NCBI GenBank assembly: GCA_938029215.1
Contig: CALHFG010000032.1
Span: 1 to 64,000, forward strand
Source of the DNA: an uncultured Acidimicrobiales bacterium
Lineage (GTDB): Bacteria; Actinomycetota; Acidimicrobiia; Acidimicrobiales; SZUA-35
Length of the DNA stretch: 64,000 bases
Direction: 5' to 3'
The notes beneath the pieces are model-generated. The model did no database searches. It saw nothing but the letters and a program-made list of their open reading frames with translations, and was not told the DNA's origin. Below are positions 1 through 8,899 of this stretch, piece by piece. The first letter of the stretch is position 1. Every line of letters begins with the position of its first letter. A program made the position numbers and the translations under genes.

Positions 1-368
1 CAGCCGTGCTCTGCTGCGGCCGCGTGCATTCGCTCCCACGTCATGATGTCCTCGACTCCGAGCGGGTCGGGGATCTCCCGGTGGCTGATGATCAGCAGGC
101 GCTCGGGATGCAGTGCGGGCAGGAAGGTGCCAAGGATCGACTCTTCGTTGCCGCCGCCGTCGTCGATGTTCACGAGGGTGCTTCCGTTCCCGGCGAAATC
201 GGAAAAGCACAGGTGCACGGTGCCGGCGGGTGCGCCGTTGGAGAGGATGGTCAGGACGTCGTCGATGTCGGCGCGGGTCTGCAACCGAAGCTGGTTCTTG
301 GTCAAAGGAAGTTCCGTTCTCGAGGTAGCTGAGGGAGGAAGATCGGGGTAGTTCCAGACGGTGGCCAT
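1..368 (-). CDS. Unknown protein, 3' part cut off by the window edge
   Basis: An open frame reads leftward from ATG at 366-368 to the window edge without a stop, giving at least 122 residues. It starts MATVWNYPDLPP and continues with a regular alternation of hydrophobic strands (for example VHLCFSDF, RLLIISHRE). I do not recognise a family, and there is no signal peptide or membrane segment. Codon use resembles its neighbours. It is divergent from the aldo/keto reductase gene, with only 74 bases between the two starts, and that gap holds short repeats. Most likely a soluble protein; the missing C-terminus prevents a better call. Confidence 0.6.
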   Translation of the reverse strand, partial: MATVWNYPDLPPSATSRTELPLTKNQLRLQTRADIDDVLTILSNGAPAGTVHLCFSDFAGNGSTLVNIDDGGGNEESILGTFLPALHPERLLIISHREIPDPLGVEDIMTWERMHAAAAEHG

Positions 369-383
369 CTTCGAGGCCCTGGC

Positions 384-414
384 TACACTACTTCGTGTAA
401 CTACGTTTAACTAC
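384..414. promoter_or_regulatory. Short repeats in a divergent promoter gap
   Basis: The gap between the leftward unknown gene and the aldo/keto reductase is AT-richer than its surroundings. It contains an inverted repeat TACAC-N6-GTGTA (384-399) overlapping a tandem TAACTAC at 398-404 and 408-414 (10-bp period). A third ACTAC lies at 387-391. Such spacing suits a protein binding one face of the helix. The regulator is unknown, and this is a pattern call only. Confidence 0.35.
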
Positions 415-442
415 TTCTGCGCTGGCGGGCTAGGGTGACCGT

Positions 443-1318
443 ATGCAATTCGCCCCGTTTGGTCGCACCGGTCATGAAAGCAGCAGGATCATCTTCGGCG
501 CCGCCGCGCTGGGGTCAATGACACAGGATCGAACCGATCGCACCCTCGAACTTGTGACGGTGGCGGGAATCAACCACATCGACACCGCGGCGTCCTACGG
601 GGAATCCGAGCTCAGACTGGCGCCGTTCCTGACCGATCATCGGGACGAGGTTTTTCTCGCAACCAAGACCGGCGAGCGCACCGGAGCTGGGGCCCGGGCC
701 GAATTGGAGCTGTCGTTTGAGCGGATGGGAGTTGACTCGGTAGATCTCATCCAACTGCACAACCTGGTCGACCCGGCCGAGTGGGAGGCAGCCTTCGCCG
801 CCGACGGTGCGTTGGCCGCGCTGGTCCAAGCCCGAGACGAAGGATTGGTGAAACACATCGGCGTCACCGGGCACGGCGTGACGGTGGCGGCGATGCACCT
901 CCGGAGCCTGGGCGAGTTCGACTTTGATTCGGTGCTGTTTCCGTACAACCACACCATGCTTGCCAACCCGGCGTATGCCGCCGACGTCGCAGAGCTCCTC
1001 ACCCTTTGTGAACAGCGTTCTGTTGCGGTGCAAACCATCAAGTCGCTCGCCGTCGGTCGCTGGCCAGAAGGCTATGACGGTCCCCAGTTCAGCTGGTATG
1101 AGCCACTGACCGACCCCGATGCGATCGCCCGAGCGGTCGGCAACGTGCTCAGCAAACCTCAGCTCTTCCTCAACACCACCAGCGACGCAACGCTTCTGCC
1201 GGACGTGCTCATGAACGCCGACTACTTCCCGAACCCCACTGCTGCCGAATTGGACGCCGACGTAGAAGCCTTCGGCATGACACCGCTGTTTGACGACGGC
1301 GAACTGGCCACCATCTAA
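443..1318 (+). CDS. Aldo/keto reductase
   Basis: A 291-residue NAD(P)H-dependent aldo/keto reductase, expected to reduce a carbonyl compound or oxidise a sugar or alcohol in the cytoplasm. The catalytic tetrad is visible: Asp47 (in HIDTAASYG), Tyr52, Lys75 (in ATKTGER) and His106 (in IQLHNL). The length suits a short (beta/alpha)8 member. The C-terminus is less typical: the usual cofactor-binding motif is not obvious around residues 195-215. The physiological substrate cannot be inferred, since the neighbours are an unknown gene and a convergent TetR gene. Confidence 0.88.
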   Translation: MQFAPFGRTGHESSRIIFGAAALGSMTQDRTDRTLELVTVAGINHIDTAASYGESELRLAPFLTDHRDEVFLATKTGERTGAGARAELELSFERMGVDSVDLIQLHNLVDPAEWEAAFAADGALAALVQARDEGLVKHIGVTGHGVTVAAMHLRSLGEFDFDSVLFPYNHTMLANPAYAADVAELLTLCEQRSVAVQTIKSLAVGRWPEGYDGPQFSWYEPLTDPDAIARAVGNVLSKPQLFLNTTSDATLLPDVLMNADYFPNPTAAELDADVEAFGMTPLFDDGELATI

Positions 1319-1328
1319 CGGGTTGGCC

Positions 1329-1985
1329 CTATTCGGGCAGCCGGTCCTTTGGCGGGAGAAACGTAAGGATCATCGACTCAGCGTGCTGGTTGACCGCCTC
1401 GGCGTCATAGGGCGAAGATCCGTTGGCCTGCTGGTACTCATCGGCGAGCGAATACGGCGCGGCAGCGGCCCCGACAAACATGTAGAACAGGTGCGTTCGG
1501 TCGGGCACATCGTCGCCCAGGTTTGAATCGAGATCGGCCATGACCGAGTCGAACACGTGGTGGAGTGGCTTGAGATGGATCTCGGCCAGCCAGGCTGCAC
1601 GTTCGCTTCGTGCATCGCCGGTCATGAACCGGTGGAACTCAGGATGTTGGGCGAAGAACACGACCGCCTCGGTGATGAGCGCCTCGGCCCGAACGCGGGC
1701 GGTAAGGCCTGCGGTTGTTTCAAAGACCGTTCCGAATGTGGTCAAGAACTCGCCAAAAACCTTCTCGGCCGATGCTCTCCACAACTCGTCCTTCGACGGG
1801 AAGTGATATTTCAAGACTGCAACGGTCACGCCCGCCTTCGACGCGATCGCTTTCAAGGTTGCGGGTTCGTACCCATTGGCTGCGAACTCGTGCAGACCAG
1901 CGGCAATAAGATTCTGACGGGTTCGCAGCGTTCGATCTTGGGATCGAACGGTCGAAGATTTGTCTGCGTCCGAAGCCGAAGCCAT
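1329..1985 (-). CDS. TetR-family transcriptional regulator
   Basis: A TetR repressor of about 218 residues from the ATG at 1983-1985. The frame could open further upstream, but that extension is Arg/His-rich, unlike a real N-terminus, and would run into the divergent gene's promoter. The helix-turn-helix lies near residues 30-75 (ATLKAIASKAGVTVAVLKYHF), and the C-terminal helices carry the ligand pocket. It is transcribed away from the acyl-CoA ligase gene with 152 bases between the starts, where a 20-bp-period direct repeat sits. Control of that ligase by an acyl-CoA ligand is the natural inference. Confidence 0.88.
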   Translation of the reverse strand: MASASDADKSSTVRSQDRTLRTRQNLIAAGLHEFAANGYEPATLKAIASKAGVTVAVLKYHFPSKDELWRASAEKVFGEFLTTFGTVFETTAGLTARVRAEALITEAVVFFAQHPEFHRFMTGDARSERAAWLAEIHLKPLHHVFDSVMADLDSNLGDDVPDRTHLFYMFVGAAAAPYSLADEYQQANGSSPYDAEAVNQHAESMILTFLPPKDRLPE

Positions 1986-2041
1986 AAACGGAACGTACTT
2001 GGGCCGCGCCGCCCTGCCAAACTTCTTGGCCGAGTTACTCG

Positions 2042-2077
2042 TTGGTAGGTGGAGCGTCGCCTTGGTAGGTTCAGCGT
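2042..2077. promoter_or_regulatory. Direct repeat between tetR and acyl-CoA ligase genes
   Basis: TTGGTAGGTGGAGCGT (2042-2057) is repeated as TTGGTAGGTTCAGCGT (2062-2077), 14 of 16 bases identical at a 20-bp period (two helical turns). It lies in the only gap between the divergent TetR and acyl-CoA ligase genes, 61 bases before the ligase start. A regulator site is likely, though TetR operators are usually palindromic, so a different protein could bind here. Confidence 0.45.
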
Positions 2078-2137
2078 GAGAGATATGTGACCTGCGCCAT
2101 AATCTCTTCCCGTCCATCGCCAAAAGGGGTAGCCGTC

Positions 2138-3931
2138 ATGGCCTACGAAACCATTCTTCACCGACTCGACAAGCGGGCCTCGTCGAGTCCCAACGACGTT
2201 GCCTACCGAGACAAGCTCACCGGAACGTGGCGTGAGACCACGTGGTCTCAGTACAACACCGGAGCCCAACGCTGTGCCAAGGCGCTGTCGAAGATGGGCG
2301 TTGGCACAGGCGATGTCGTAACGATCCTCGGCAACAACCGGCCCGAATGGACCCTCATGCTCCTGGGAGCCATGGGCGTCGGCGGAATTGGCGCCGGAAT
2401 CTACACCTCGAACTCGGCCGACGAGGTTGCCTACATCGTGAACCACAGTGACTCCAAGGTCATCCTGCTCGAAGACAAGGGCCAGTACGACAAGATCCTC
2501 ACCGAGTGGCCGAACATGCCCACCCTCGCCCACGCCGTCATGATGGACGGGGCAGAGCAACCCGAAGACGACCGCGTCATGTCATGGGACGCGTTCCTGG
2601 CAAGCGGCGACGACGTCGATGACGCCTTCGTTTCGACCGCCCGCGATGCGCTGGGGGCCGATCAGGTCGGCGCCTTCATCTACACCAGTGGCACCACCGG
2701 GCCGCCCAAAGCCGTCATGCTCACCCACGAAAACCTTGCCTGGACTGGCGACATGTTGGCCAAAGCCGCTGGGACCCGAAAGGGCGACGAGCTCCTCAGC
2801 TACCTGCCGCTCTCCCACATCGCCGAGCAAGCCAACAGTGTGCACATTGCCATCTCGGTCGGTTCGGTTGTGAACTACTGCCATGACGGTCTCCAGGTTG
2901 CCGAGTACCTCAAAGAGGTGCGCCCCATGCTCTTCTTCGGGGTGCCCCGGGTCTGGGAACGCTTCTACGCCGGCATCGGCGCCCGCATGGCCGAGGCCGA
3001 AGGACCCAAGGCCAAGATCGCCGGTTGGGCTCGCGGCGTTGGCTCCCAGGTCACTGCCCAGCGCAATGCCGGGAAAGAGCCAGGCGGCCTCCTGGCCATT
3101 CAAGAAAAGATCGCCGACAAGCTGGTGTTCTCCAAGCTCAAGGCCGCCCTTGGCCTGGATCGCTGCCGGGTCTACATCTCCGGCGCCGCCCCGGCGTCGC
3201 TCGAGATTCTTGAATTCATGGGCTCGCTTGGAATCTCAATCTGTGAGATCTACGGCCAGTCCGAGGGAACCGGTCCCACCAGCTCCAACCTGCCCGGCGC
3301 CGTCAAGTTCGGCACCGTCGGCCAGCCCCTACCCGGGGTGGAAGTGAAACTCGGCCCCGACGACGAGATCCTCTTCCGTGGCAAGAACGTGTTCGCCGGC
3401 TACTTCAAAGATCAGGCGGCCACCGACGAGTGTTTGATCGACGGATGGCTGCATTCGGGTGACCTTGGAAGCCTGGACAGCGACAATTACCTCACGATCA
3501 CCGGCCGTAAGAAAGACATCATCATCACCTCCGGCGGCAAGAACGTTGCGCCCAAGAACATCGAAGGTGCGCTCACCGCACTGGAGTTGGTGGGTCACGC
3601 GGTTTGTATCGGTGAGCAGCAGCGGTACCTGACCGCGTTGATCACGCTCGAGCCCGAGGCCGCCAAGCGATTCGCCGATGCCAACGGCGCCGACGTTGCC
3701 ACGTTGCACGAGAACGAGGCCCTGCGGGCTCAGCTGGAATCAGAGATCGCGGCCAAGGTGAACAGCCAGTTCGCCCGCGTCGAGCACGTTCGCAACTTCC
3801 GGATCCTGCCCAACGAGTTCACCGTGGAAAGTGGCGAGCTCACCCCGACGTTCAAGATCAAGCGGAACGTGGTCAACGAGAAGTACGCGGGAGAGATCGA
3901 CAAGGTCTACGAGATGGGCCAAGCCATCTAA
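2138..3931 (+). CDS. Long-chain fatty acid-CoA ligase (FadD15-like)
   Basis: A 597-residue ANL-superfamily ligase that activates fatty acids with ATP to acyl-AMP and then acyl-CoA. The AMP-binding P-loop YTSGTTGPPKAV is near residue 182. The A-box EIYGQSEGTG and the C-terminal hinge/lysine region GRKKDIIITSGGKN are also intact. The chosen ATG at 2138 is preceded by a purine-rich AAAAGGGG. An upstream in-frame start at 2087 would place 17 extra residues inside the promoter repeat region. Length and motifs match the long-chain, FadD15/eukaryotic-like branch. The divergent TetR gene probably controls it. Confidence 0.93.
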   Translation: MAYETILHRLDKRASSSPNDVAYRDKLTGTWRETTWSQYNTGAQRCAKALSKMGVGTGDVVTILGNNRPEWTLMLLGAMGVGGIGAGIYTSNSADEVAYIVNHSDSKVILLEDKGQYDKILTEWPNMPTLAHAVMMDGAEQPEDDRVMSWDAFLASGDDVDDAFVSTARDALGADQVGAFIYTSGTTGPPKAVMLTHENLAWTGDMLAKAAGTRKGDELLSYLPLSHIAEQANSVHIAISVGSVVNYCHDGLQVAEYLKEVRPMLFFGVPRVWERFYAGIGARMAEAEGPKAKIAGWARGVGSQVTAQRNAGKEPGGLLAIQEKIADKLVFSKLKAALGLDRCRVYISGAAPASLEILEFMGSLGISICEIYGQSEGTGPTSSNLPGAVKFGTVGQPLPGVEVKLGPDDEILFRGKNVFAGYFKDQAATDECLIDGWLHSGDLGSLDSDNYLTITGRKKDIIITSGGKNVAPKNIEGALTALELVGHAVCIGEQQRYLTALITLEPEAAKRFADANGADVATLHENEALRAQLESEIAAKVNSQFARVEHVRNFRILPNEFTVESGELTPTFKIKRNVVNEKYAGEIDKVYEMGQAI

Positions 3932-3995
3932 CGCAACGCTTGGTGACGGGTCTGCTCGTTGCGTCTCGTTCCTCGCCGCAACAGTCCAGACACCG

Positions 3996-4529
3996 TCACC
4001 CTTCGTTGCAGGGGGTTGCTTCGAGAGCTCGCTCGCTGAACTCGGCGATCGAGGGCACACTGAATTCCGGTACCGACGCAACGCCGTTGATCGTTGCGGG
4101 CCTGAATTGAAACGCATCGACCGCCTGCAACTGATTGCTGCGAAGTCGGAAGATCAGCTCGTCGCTATCGCCGATGGATTGGGTGAGCGGCACGATGGTG
4201 TTGAGCCCGGGCAACGGTGCCCCAATCTCGAATCGTTCCGGGAACTCGCCCCGTCCCTCAACCTCCCAGAGAACTTGCACGCCGCCTTCACCTTCGCCGG
4301 TTCGGAAGAGGCGCACCGCCTCCAGCTGCTCGCCCGGGCAGACCGCCGACACCACGACCAAGGTGCCGTTGTCGTCGATGACCCCGGACCGGGTTTGGTC
4401 GAGAGACCGGCCGATCGCCCAGAACGTTCCCAGAACCATCAAGCCGAGGACAAGGTTCACGCCCAGGACAAGTGCACAACCTTTGCCAGGGCGGCTTGGT
4501 TCTACTTCCTCGTCGGGCTCAAGATCCAC
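3996..4529 (-). CDS. Unknown single-pass membrane protein
   Basis: A 177-residue protein with an acidic N-terminus, one membrane helix at about residues 18-38 (CALVLGVNLVLGLMVLGTFW) and a roughly 135-residue domain rich in beta-strand-forming residues, expected outside the cell. No family is recognised. It follows the quinone oxidoreductase gene by 17 bases on the same strand and is probably co-transcribed with it. It is convergent with the acyl-CoA ligase. Confidence 0.72.
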   Translation of the reverse strand: MDLEPDEEVEPSRPGKGCALVLGVNLVLGLMVLGTFWAIGRSLDQTRSGVIDDNGTLVVVSAVCPGEQLEAVRLFRTGEGEGGVQVLWEVEGRGEFPERFEIGAPLPGLNTIVPLTQSIGDSDELIFRLRSNQLQAVDAFQFRPATINGVASVPEFSVPSIAEFSERALEATPCNEG

Positions 4530-4546
4530 AACGGAACGCTACCGGG

Positions 4547-5539
4547 TCACACCTCGATGACGATCTTTCCCTTGGCTCGACGCTCCATCAGTTCGGTGAT
4601 GGCTTCGCCCGCATTGTCCAGGCTGTAGCGGCTGGAAATGAACGGCTTGATTTTGCCAGCAGCGTACATCTCGAAGAGCTCGCGGACGTTCTCCTGATGC
4701 CCGGCCGGATCGACCATGGTGGACGCGCCCCAGAACACTCCGACGACCTGGCAGTTCTTGAGAAGCGTCAGATTCAAGGGAAGCTTGGGAATGCCGGCCG
4801 GGAACCCGATCACGAGGAAACGGCCCTCCCAGTTCATGGCGCGCACCGATGGCTCGGCGTAGTCACCGCCCACGGCGTCATAGATCACGTCGACGCCTCC
4901 GCCGCCCGCTTCTTTGATTTGGTTGGAGAGCGCCTTCTGTTGGTCTCGGTCCAGGGGCTGCCGTGGATAAACAATGCCGGCTTCGGCTCCGTGCTCTAGG
5001 CACAGGTCCACCTTGTCCTGCGACGAACAGCCCGCAATCACCTTCATGCCCATGGCTTTGCCCAATTGAACCGCTGCCAGCCCAACGCCGCCGGCGGCGC
5101 CCAGAATGAACAACGACTCGCCGTCCTCAGCCTTTGCCCGATTCTTGAGCGCGTAGTAGCTGGTGGCGTAGGTCAGGAGGAGGCACGCGGCGTCGTCGAA
5201 TGGCATGTCGTCGGGAATCGGGGTGCACGCGGCCGCGTCGACTTCGATCTCTTCCACCATGGCGCCGTGTCCTGGAACAGCCAGAACACGATCACCGACC
5301 GAGAGTGAGGTCACACCCTCGCCAACGGCGGTGACGACACCGGATAGTTCGCCACCCGGAGCGAACGGCCGCTTGGGCTTTACCTGGTACAGATCTTGGA
5401 TGATCAGCGAGTCGGGAAAGTTAACGCCAATAGCTTTGACGGCCACAACGACCTTGCCCGGCCCCGCAGTGGGAGACGCAAGGTCTTCGATCGAAAGGGT
5501 CTCAGGACCCCCGGGCTCGTGTGACAGAACAGCTTTCAT
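4547..5539 (-). CDS. Zinc-independent quinone oxidoreductase / MDR-family reductase
   Basis: A 330-residue medium-chain reductase starting at MKAVLSHEPGG (ATG 5537-5539). The track-length frame to 5680 would overlap the upstream thiolase-like gene by 112 bases and encodes unlikely sequence. The GroES-like N-terminal half carries GVNFPDSL, and the Rossmann motif GAAGGVGLAAVQLGKAMG binds NADPH. No structural or catalytic zinc cysteine cluster is seen, which places it with quinone oxidoreductases or crotonyl-type reductases. It lies 29 bases downstream of the thiolase-like gene, suggesting a shared acyl-CoA or quinone substrate pathway. Confidence 0.88.
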   Translation of the reverse strand: MKAVLSHEPGGPETLSIEDLASPTAGPGKVVVAVKAIGVNFPDSLIIQDLYQVKPKRPFAPGGELSGVVTAVGEGVTSLSVGDRVLAVPGHGAMVEEIEVDAAACTPIPDDMPFDDAACLLLTYATSYYALKNRAKAEDGESLFILGAAGGVGLAAVQLGKAMGMKVIAGCSSQDKVDLCLEHGAEAGIVYPRQPLDRDQQKALSNQIKEAGGGGVDVIYDAVGGDYAEPSVRAMNWEGRFLVIGFPAGIPKLPLNLTLLKNCQVVGVFWGASTMVDPAGHQENVRELFEMYAAGKIKPFISSRYSLDNAGEAITELMERRAKGKIVIEV

Positions 5540-5568
5540 GCCCCGACAATACGGAGTGACAGCCGCGG

Positions 5569-7017
5569 CTACAAACTGGCGTTCAAAACCGGAAGATCGC
5601 CGGTGAGGTTCACCATGGAACCGACGAGATCCTCCGCGATGAGAGCGCTCATGAAGTGGGAGTCTTCCGAGGTCGCCCACGCCCGGGCGCCCGCCCGGTC
5701 CGCGACCGCCAGGATGGCTCGCTGCGCCATTCCATGCCGGTCGTAGGTGACCGTATAGGCATCCACCTGGGCGTCGCTCGGCGCGCTCGGCATCGTCTCA
5801 CGCCGGGGGGTGGCATCGATCTTGGCTTGGGGGCGCTCGTACCGAAACCCGATTGAGGGTTCGTGGCTTGCAAGCACGTGGAAGGAATGTTTGGTGAACC
5901 AGCCGCCGTTGCCAGTGAGAAAGGCCGTTCCCGGGTCTTCTCGCAGCAGTTCCACCGCCCGAACCAACGACAACATGCAGTAGCTGTTGAACGGGCCGCC
6001 GGCAAAGGTCATGCCGCCCGTGATCGTAAATGGTCGATCCGTTGAGATCCCAAGTTCGTCCTGGGCGACCTGCACCGCCGACGGAAAGCAGCTGTACAGA
6101 TCGATAAGCTCCACCTCCTCGAGCGACGTTTGGGCGAGGTTCAACGCATGACGGCCAGCAATCCTCATGGACGGACTCTCGGCGAATGACGATCGGGTCC
6201 GCGCTAGAAACGGGTCGTAGCCACCGCTTCCGGCGAGCGGGAAGATCCACGAGCCCGGGTCGATGCCGGCCGCACGCGCTGTCCCGACGCTGCACATCAC
6301 GACCGCAGCCGCCTGGTCAACGTTGATGTTGCTTGTCATCAGCTTGGGGAAAGGGTCGGCCACCAGACGGTTGGTGGGAGACGGGCTTGCGATGTCTGAA
6401 GGGCCGTGCAGTTCTTGAATCCAGGCCGAGGGGTTCTCTGCCGCCACCGCACTTGCGGTCGACCACAGTGCGGCGGTCTCTCGTAGATAGTGCTCCGGGG
6501 TCAGTTGGCGTTGGTGGCGAACCGCGCTGGCGGCCATTGCGTAGAAATTCACCGCATTCACACCCCAGGCCTCGTCGTCGGCGTCTTCCCAAATCTGGAT
6601 GTCGCTGCCAAAAGAACGGTCGGGGCTGGCACCGCTGCGCTCCTCAAGGTACGGCGACCGGCGACCCGCCTTCTTGTCTCTTCGGCGAGTCCGCATCGTC
6701 TCGGCGGAACAGAGAACGACCGCATCGAGCGTGCCGGCCGCGATCTCTAGGGCGCTCTGGTTGAGAACATCGAAGGCCTCGTTTCCGCTCAGCTGGGTGA
6801 GGCCGGTTCGGCTGATGACCCCTAGCCGATCCGCTACCAGCCGACCGGGGTCGGTGTAGGGCCACACCCCACGCACGACGCGAACCTCGTCGATGGGCGG
6901 GTGGCCCTGGGCCAGCGCGTTGCGGACCACTTTGGTCATCATGGCGATTGGTTCATTGTCGCCATCTCGACCGTTCAGTTGTGCGGCGCCCACGATCACG
7001 GGTGTTCGTTCATCCAC
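5569..7017 (-). CDS. Thiolase-like protein lacking the usual nucleophile
   Basis: A 482-residue thiolase-superfamily protein (acetyl-CoA acetyltransferase-like, mycobacterial Rv1867 type). The N-terminus TPVIVGAAQ and the C-terminal glycine-rich segment GGMTFAGGPFNSY fit the fold. The usual N-half cysteine motif (NxxCxSG) is replaced by a segment reading NEAFDVLNQSA. The C-terminal CxG is replaced by TGNGGWFTKH. This may be a non-condensing acyl-CoA binding protein or a divergent enzyme. It is first in a short leftward operon with the oxidoreductase. Confidence 0.82.
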   Translation of the reverse strand: MDERTPVIVGAAQLNGRDGDNEPIAMMTKVVRNALAQGHPPIDEVRVVRGVWPYTDPGRLVADRLGVISRTGLTQLSGNEAFDVLNQSALEIAAGTLDAVVLCSAETMRTRRRDKKAGRRSPYLEERSGASPDRSFGSDIQIWEDADDEAWGVNAVNFYAMAASAVRHQRQLTPEHYLRETAALWSTASAVAAENPSAWIQELHGPSDIASPSPTNRLVADPFPKLMTSNINVDQAAAVVMCSVGTARAAGIDPGSWIFPLAGSGGYDPFLARTRSSFAESPSMRIAGRHALNLAQTSLEEVELIDLYSCFPSAVQVAQDELGISTDRPFTITGGMTFAGGPFNSYCMLSLVRAVELLREDPGTAFLTGNGGWFTKHSFHVLASHEPSIGFRYERPQAKIDATPRRETMPSAPSDAQVDAYTVTYDRHGMAQRAILAVADRAGARAWATSEDSHFMSALIAEDLVGSMVNLTGDLPVLNASL

Positions 7018-7041
7018 CCGATCAATGTATGGGGCGCCGGG

Positions 7042-8739
7042 CTAGGGGAGAGGTGGAACAGAGATCTCATAGACCTCGGCATCGATTCCGCACGACCCGG
7101 CATCGGAGTTGAAATAGATGCGTGTGAAGTCGCGATTCACCGAGGCATGGGGTTCGGTCCAGTACTCCTCACCGCAGTTCTGGGTGTGGGCCAGGTTGAC
7201 GATCCGTTTCTCGCCAGCTATCTCGACCGCCATTACTTTTTCACAAGCCCAGCCAACGTCGACTTTGCAGCTATAGGTGGAAACCACAACCCAGCCCGGC
7301 TTGTTGTAGCCCTTGCCCGAGACGTGGACCGACGTGTTCGACTTCGTGCGGTAGAGATCGAAGATTCGGGTTCGTTCTAGAGTGTTCAGGTTCACCGACA
7401 CCAGCCACCCGCCGTAGCTCGTGGCGGAGAAGTCGATGTAGACGTAATGGTCGACGCCATCGGCCCCGATGGCTATGTCGCTGTGATCACCCTTGGCGTT
7501 GATCTGGCGCTCGTTGGTGAGGTCGGCGTCATACACGAAGGTCCCGTACCAATAGCCGGCAATCACGTGGGTGCCGCTCGGACTCATCGACACGTAATCC
7601 AGAAGTCCAAACCCGTTGCCGTCGATGTCGCCGTCTTTGATATCGGTGAAGCCCAAGATCGTGTCGGTCCCCAGGTCATAACTTACGACGCCGACTCGCT
7701 CCTCATCACCGTTCCAGACGATCCAGGCGTATCGATCACCGTCGGCGCTGGGAGACCCTTCGGCCCTATCGTTCATGTACTGGGCGTCGGGATAGCGGGC
7801 TTTGATTCTGGGCCCCAGATCGGCGATCGTTCGGGTCTCACCGGAGGTGACGTCGGTTTCGAATAGCTGAAGATCACCGACATAGCTATTTGAGCCCTCA
7901 ACGTGGCGAATGGCGGTGGGGTTGGTCGGGTGCCATTGGGGCTCGGCACCCGGGGCCATAGCGAGAATCTGCACCTCGTCGGTGGTGGTCCGGTCATACA
8001 CGTGGAAGCTGGCGTCGCCGTGATAGGTGAAGAACAGCGAACCATCCGCATTCTCGGCTTGACGGCGGCTGTAGTCGTTGCGGTTGAATCGGGTGCCTTC
8101 GGCAGAACTGATCCGCCGAATCGATGTGCCATAGGTCGGGTCGACGTAGGGACTGTTCTGCGCCGGTCTTGTCCAGGACGACGGAATAGGTGAGTCGTCC
8201 TGACCGAGTACTAGCTCGACCGGCTCGGAGGCAGGGTCCGCAGGCTCAGCGGTGGGCCCTCCGGCGTCGGTAGGTTCGTCCGGTCCGGTGGGCTCCGCAG
8301 GCTCGGCTACTGGTGGCGTTGGTTCTGGATCTACTTCAGATTCTGAGGTTGCGTTGTCTTCGAAAAATGTCAGCGGGCGGGACGGGCCGCTCTCACGGCC
8401 GTTGACCACCGCCGTCACGGTGTGCGGAGACCGCATTTGCGTCACGGTGAAACGCTGCTCGAATACCGTGGCCACGCGATCACCGTTGACGTGAACGTTC
8501 CATTCGGTAGCAGCGTCGACTTGATCCCAGAGAAGCACTACCTCCGACGCCGTCTTGCGGAAGCGAAGATCAGTTGGCGCAATCACGATGCTGTCGCTCG
8601 TTGTTTGAAACGCGGCAGTCGTCGGAAACGAAAACTGTTCGTTTGCCAGGCTTGGTCCCGCCATGAGAGCGAGGCCGGCTAGCAGGGCGAGCGCGGCGCC
8701 CCATCTACTCATACGAGCGCCTGTGGAATTGCTAGTCAT
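7042..8739 (-). CDS. Secreted protein with fibronectin-like and beta-propeller-like domains
   Basis: A 565-residue exported protein. The start ATG at 8737-8739 is chosen because AGAAGGA lies 9 bases upstream of it. The signal peptide covers about residues 1-33, ending near PSLANEQ. Next comes a roughly 80-residue Ig/FnIII-like domain (LLWDQVDAATEWNVHVNG), then a Pro/Glu/Thr-rich linker of about 60 residues. The last 370 residues contain repeated blades (for example GDRYAWIVWNG, HVIAGYWYGT) of a beta-propeller, resembling TolB/oligogalacturonate-lyase-type folds. The exact enzyme or binding role is unknown. Cysteines cluster near the C-terminus, probably as disulfides. Confidence 0.75.
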   Translation of the reverse strand: MTSNSTGARMSRWGAALALLAGLALMAGPSLANEQFSFPTTAAFQTTSDSIVIAPTDLRFRKTASEVVLLWDQVDAATEWNVHVNGDRVATVFEQRFTVTQMRSPHTVTAVVNGRESGPSRPLTFFEDNATSESEVDPEPTPPVAEPAEPTGPDEPTDAGGPTAEPADPASEPVELVLGQDDSPIPSSWTRPAQNSPYVDPTYGTSIRRISSAEGTRFNRNDYSRRQAENADGSLFFTYHGDASFHVYDRTTTDEVQILAMAPGAEPQWHPTNPTAIRHVEGSNSYVGDLQLFETDVTSGETRTIADLGPRIKARYPDAQYMNDRAEGSPSADGDRYAWIVWNGDEERVGVVSYDLGTDTILGFTDIKDGDIDGNGFGLLDYVSMSPSGTHVIAGYWYGTFVYDADLTNERQINAKGDHSDIAIGADGVDHYVYIDFSATSYGGWLVSVNLNTLERTRIFDLYRTKSNTSVHVSGKGYNKPGWVVVSTYSCKVDVGWACEKVMAVEIAGEKRIVNLAHTQNCGEEYWTEPHASVNRDFTRIYFNSDAGSCGIDAEVYEISVPPLP

Positions 8740-8870
8740 GCGATGGTGTCCTTCTGTCGATCGCATCGTCACCCGGTAGATAGATCGAAGAACAGCCCCG
8801 TGGTGGGGGACACAAACCGGAATTCTCTGAACATTCCTCGGACAACAATTCCCAGCGGATCACTGGACTG

Positions 8871-8886
8871 CCTAACGATCGTTAGG
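8871..8886. promoter_or_regulatory. Perfect palindromic TetR operator
   Basis: CCTAACGATCGTTAGG is a perfect 16-bp palindrome, 13 bases before the GTG start of the TetR gene that opens the acyl-CoA carboxylase operon. Its size and position match an autoregulatory TetR-family operator controlling the whole operon. It also lies 131 bases from the start of the divergent secreted-protein gene and could affect that gene too. Confidence 0.75.
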
Positions 8887-8899
8887 TAGGGTCCGAAGG

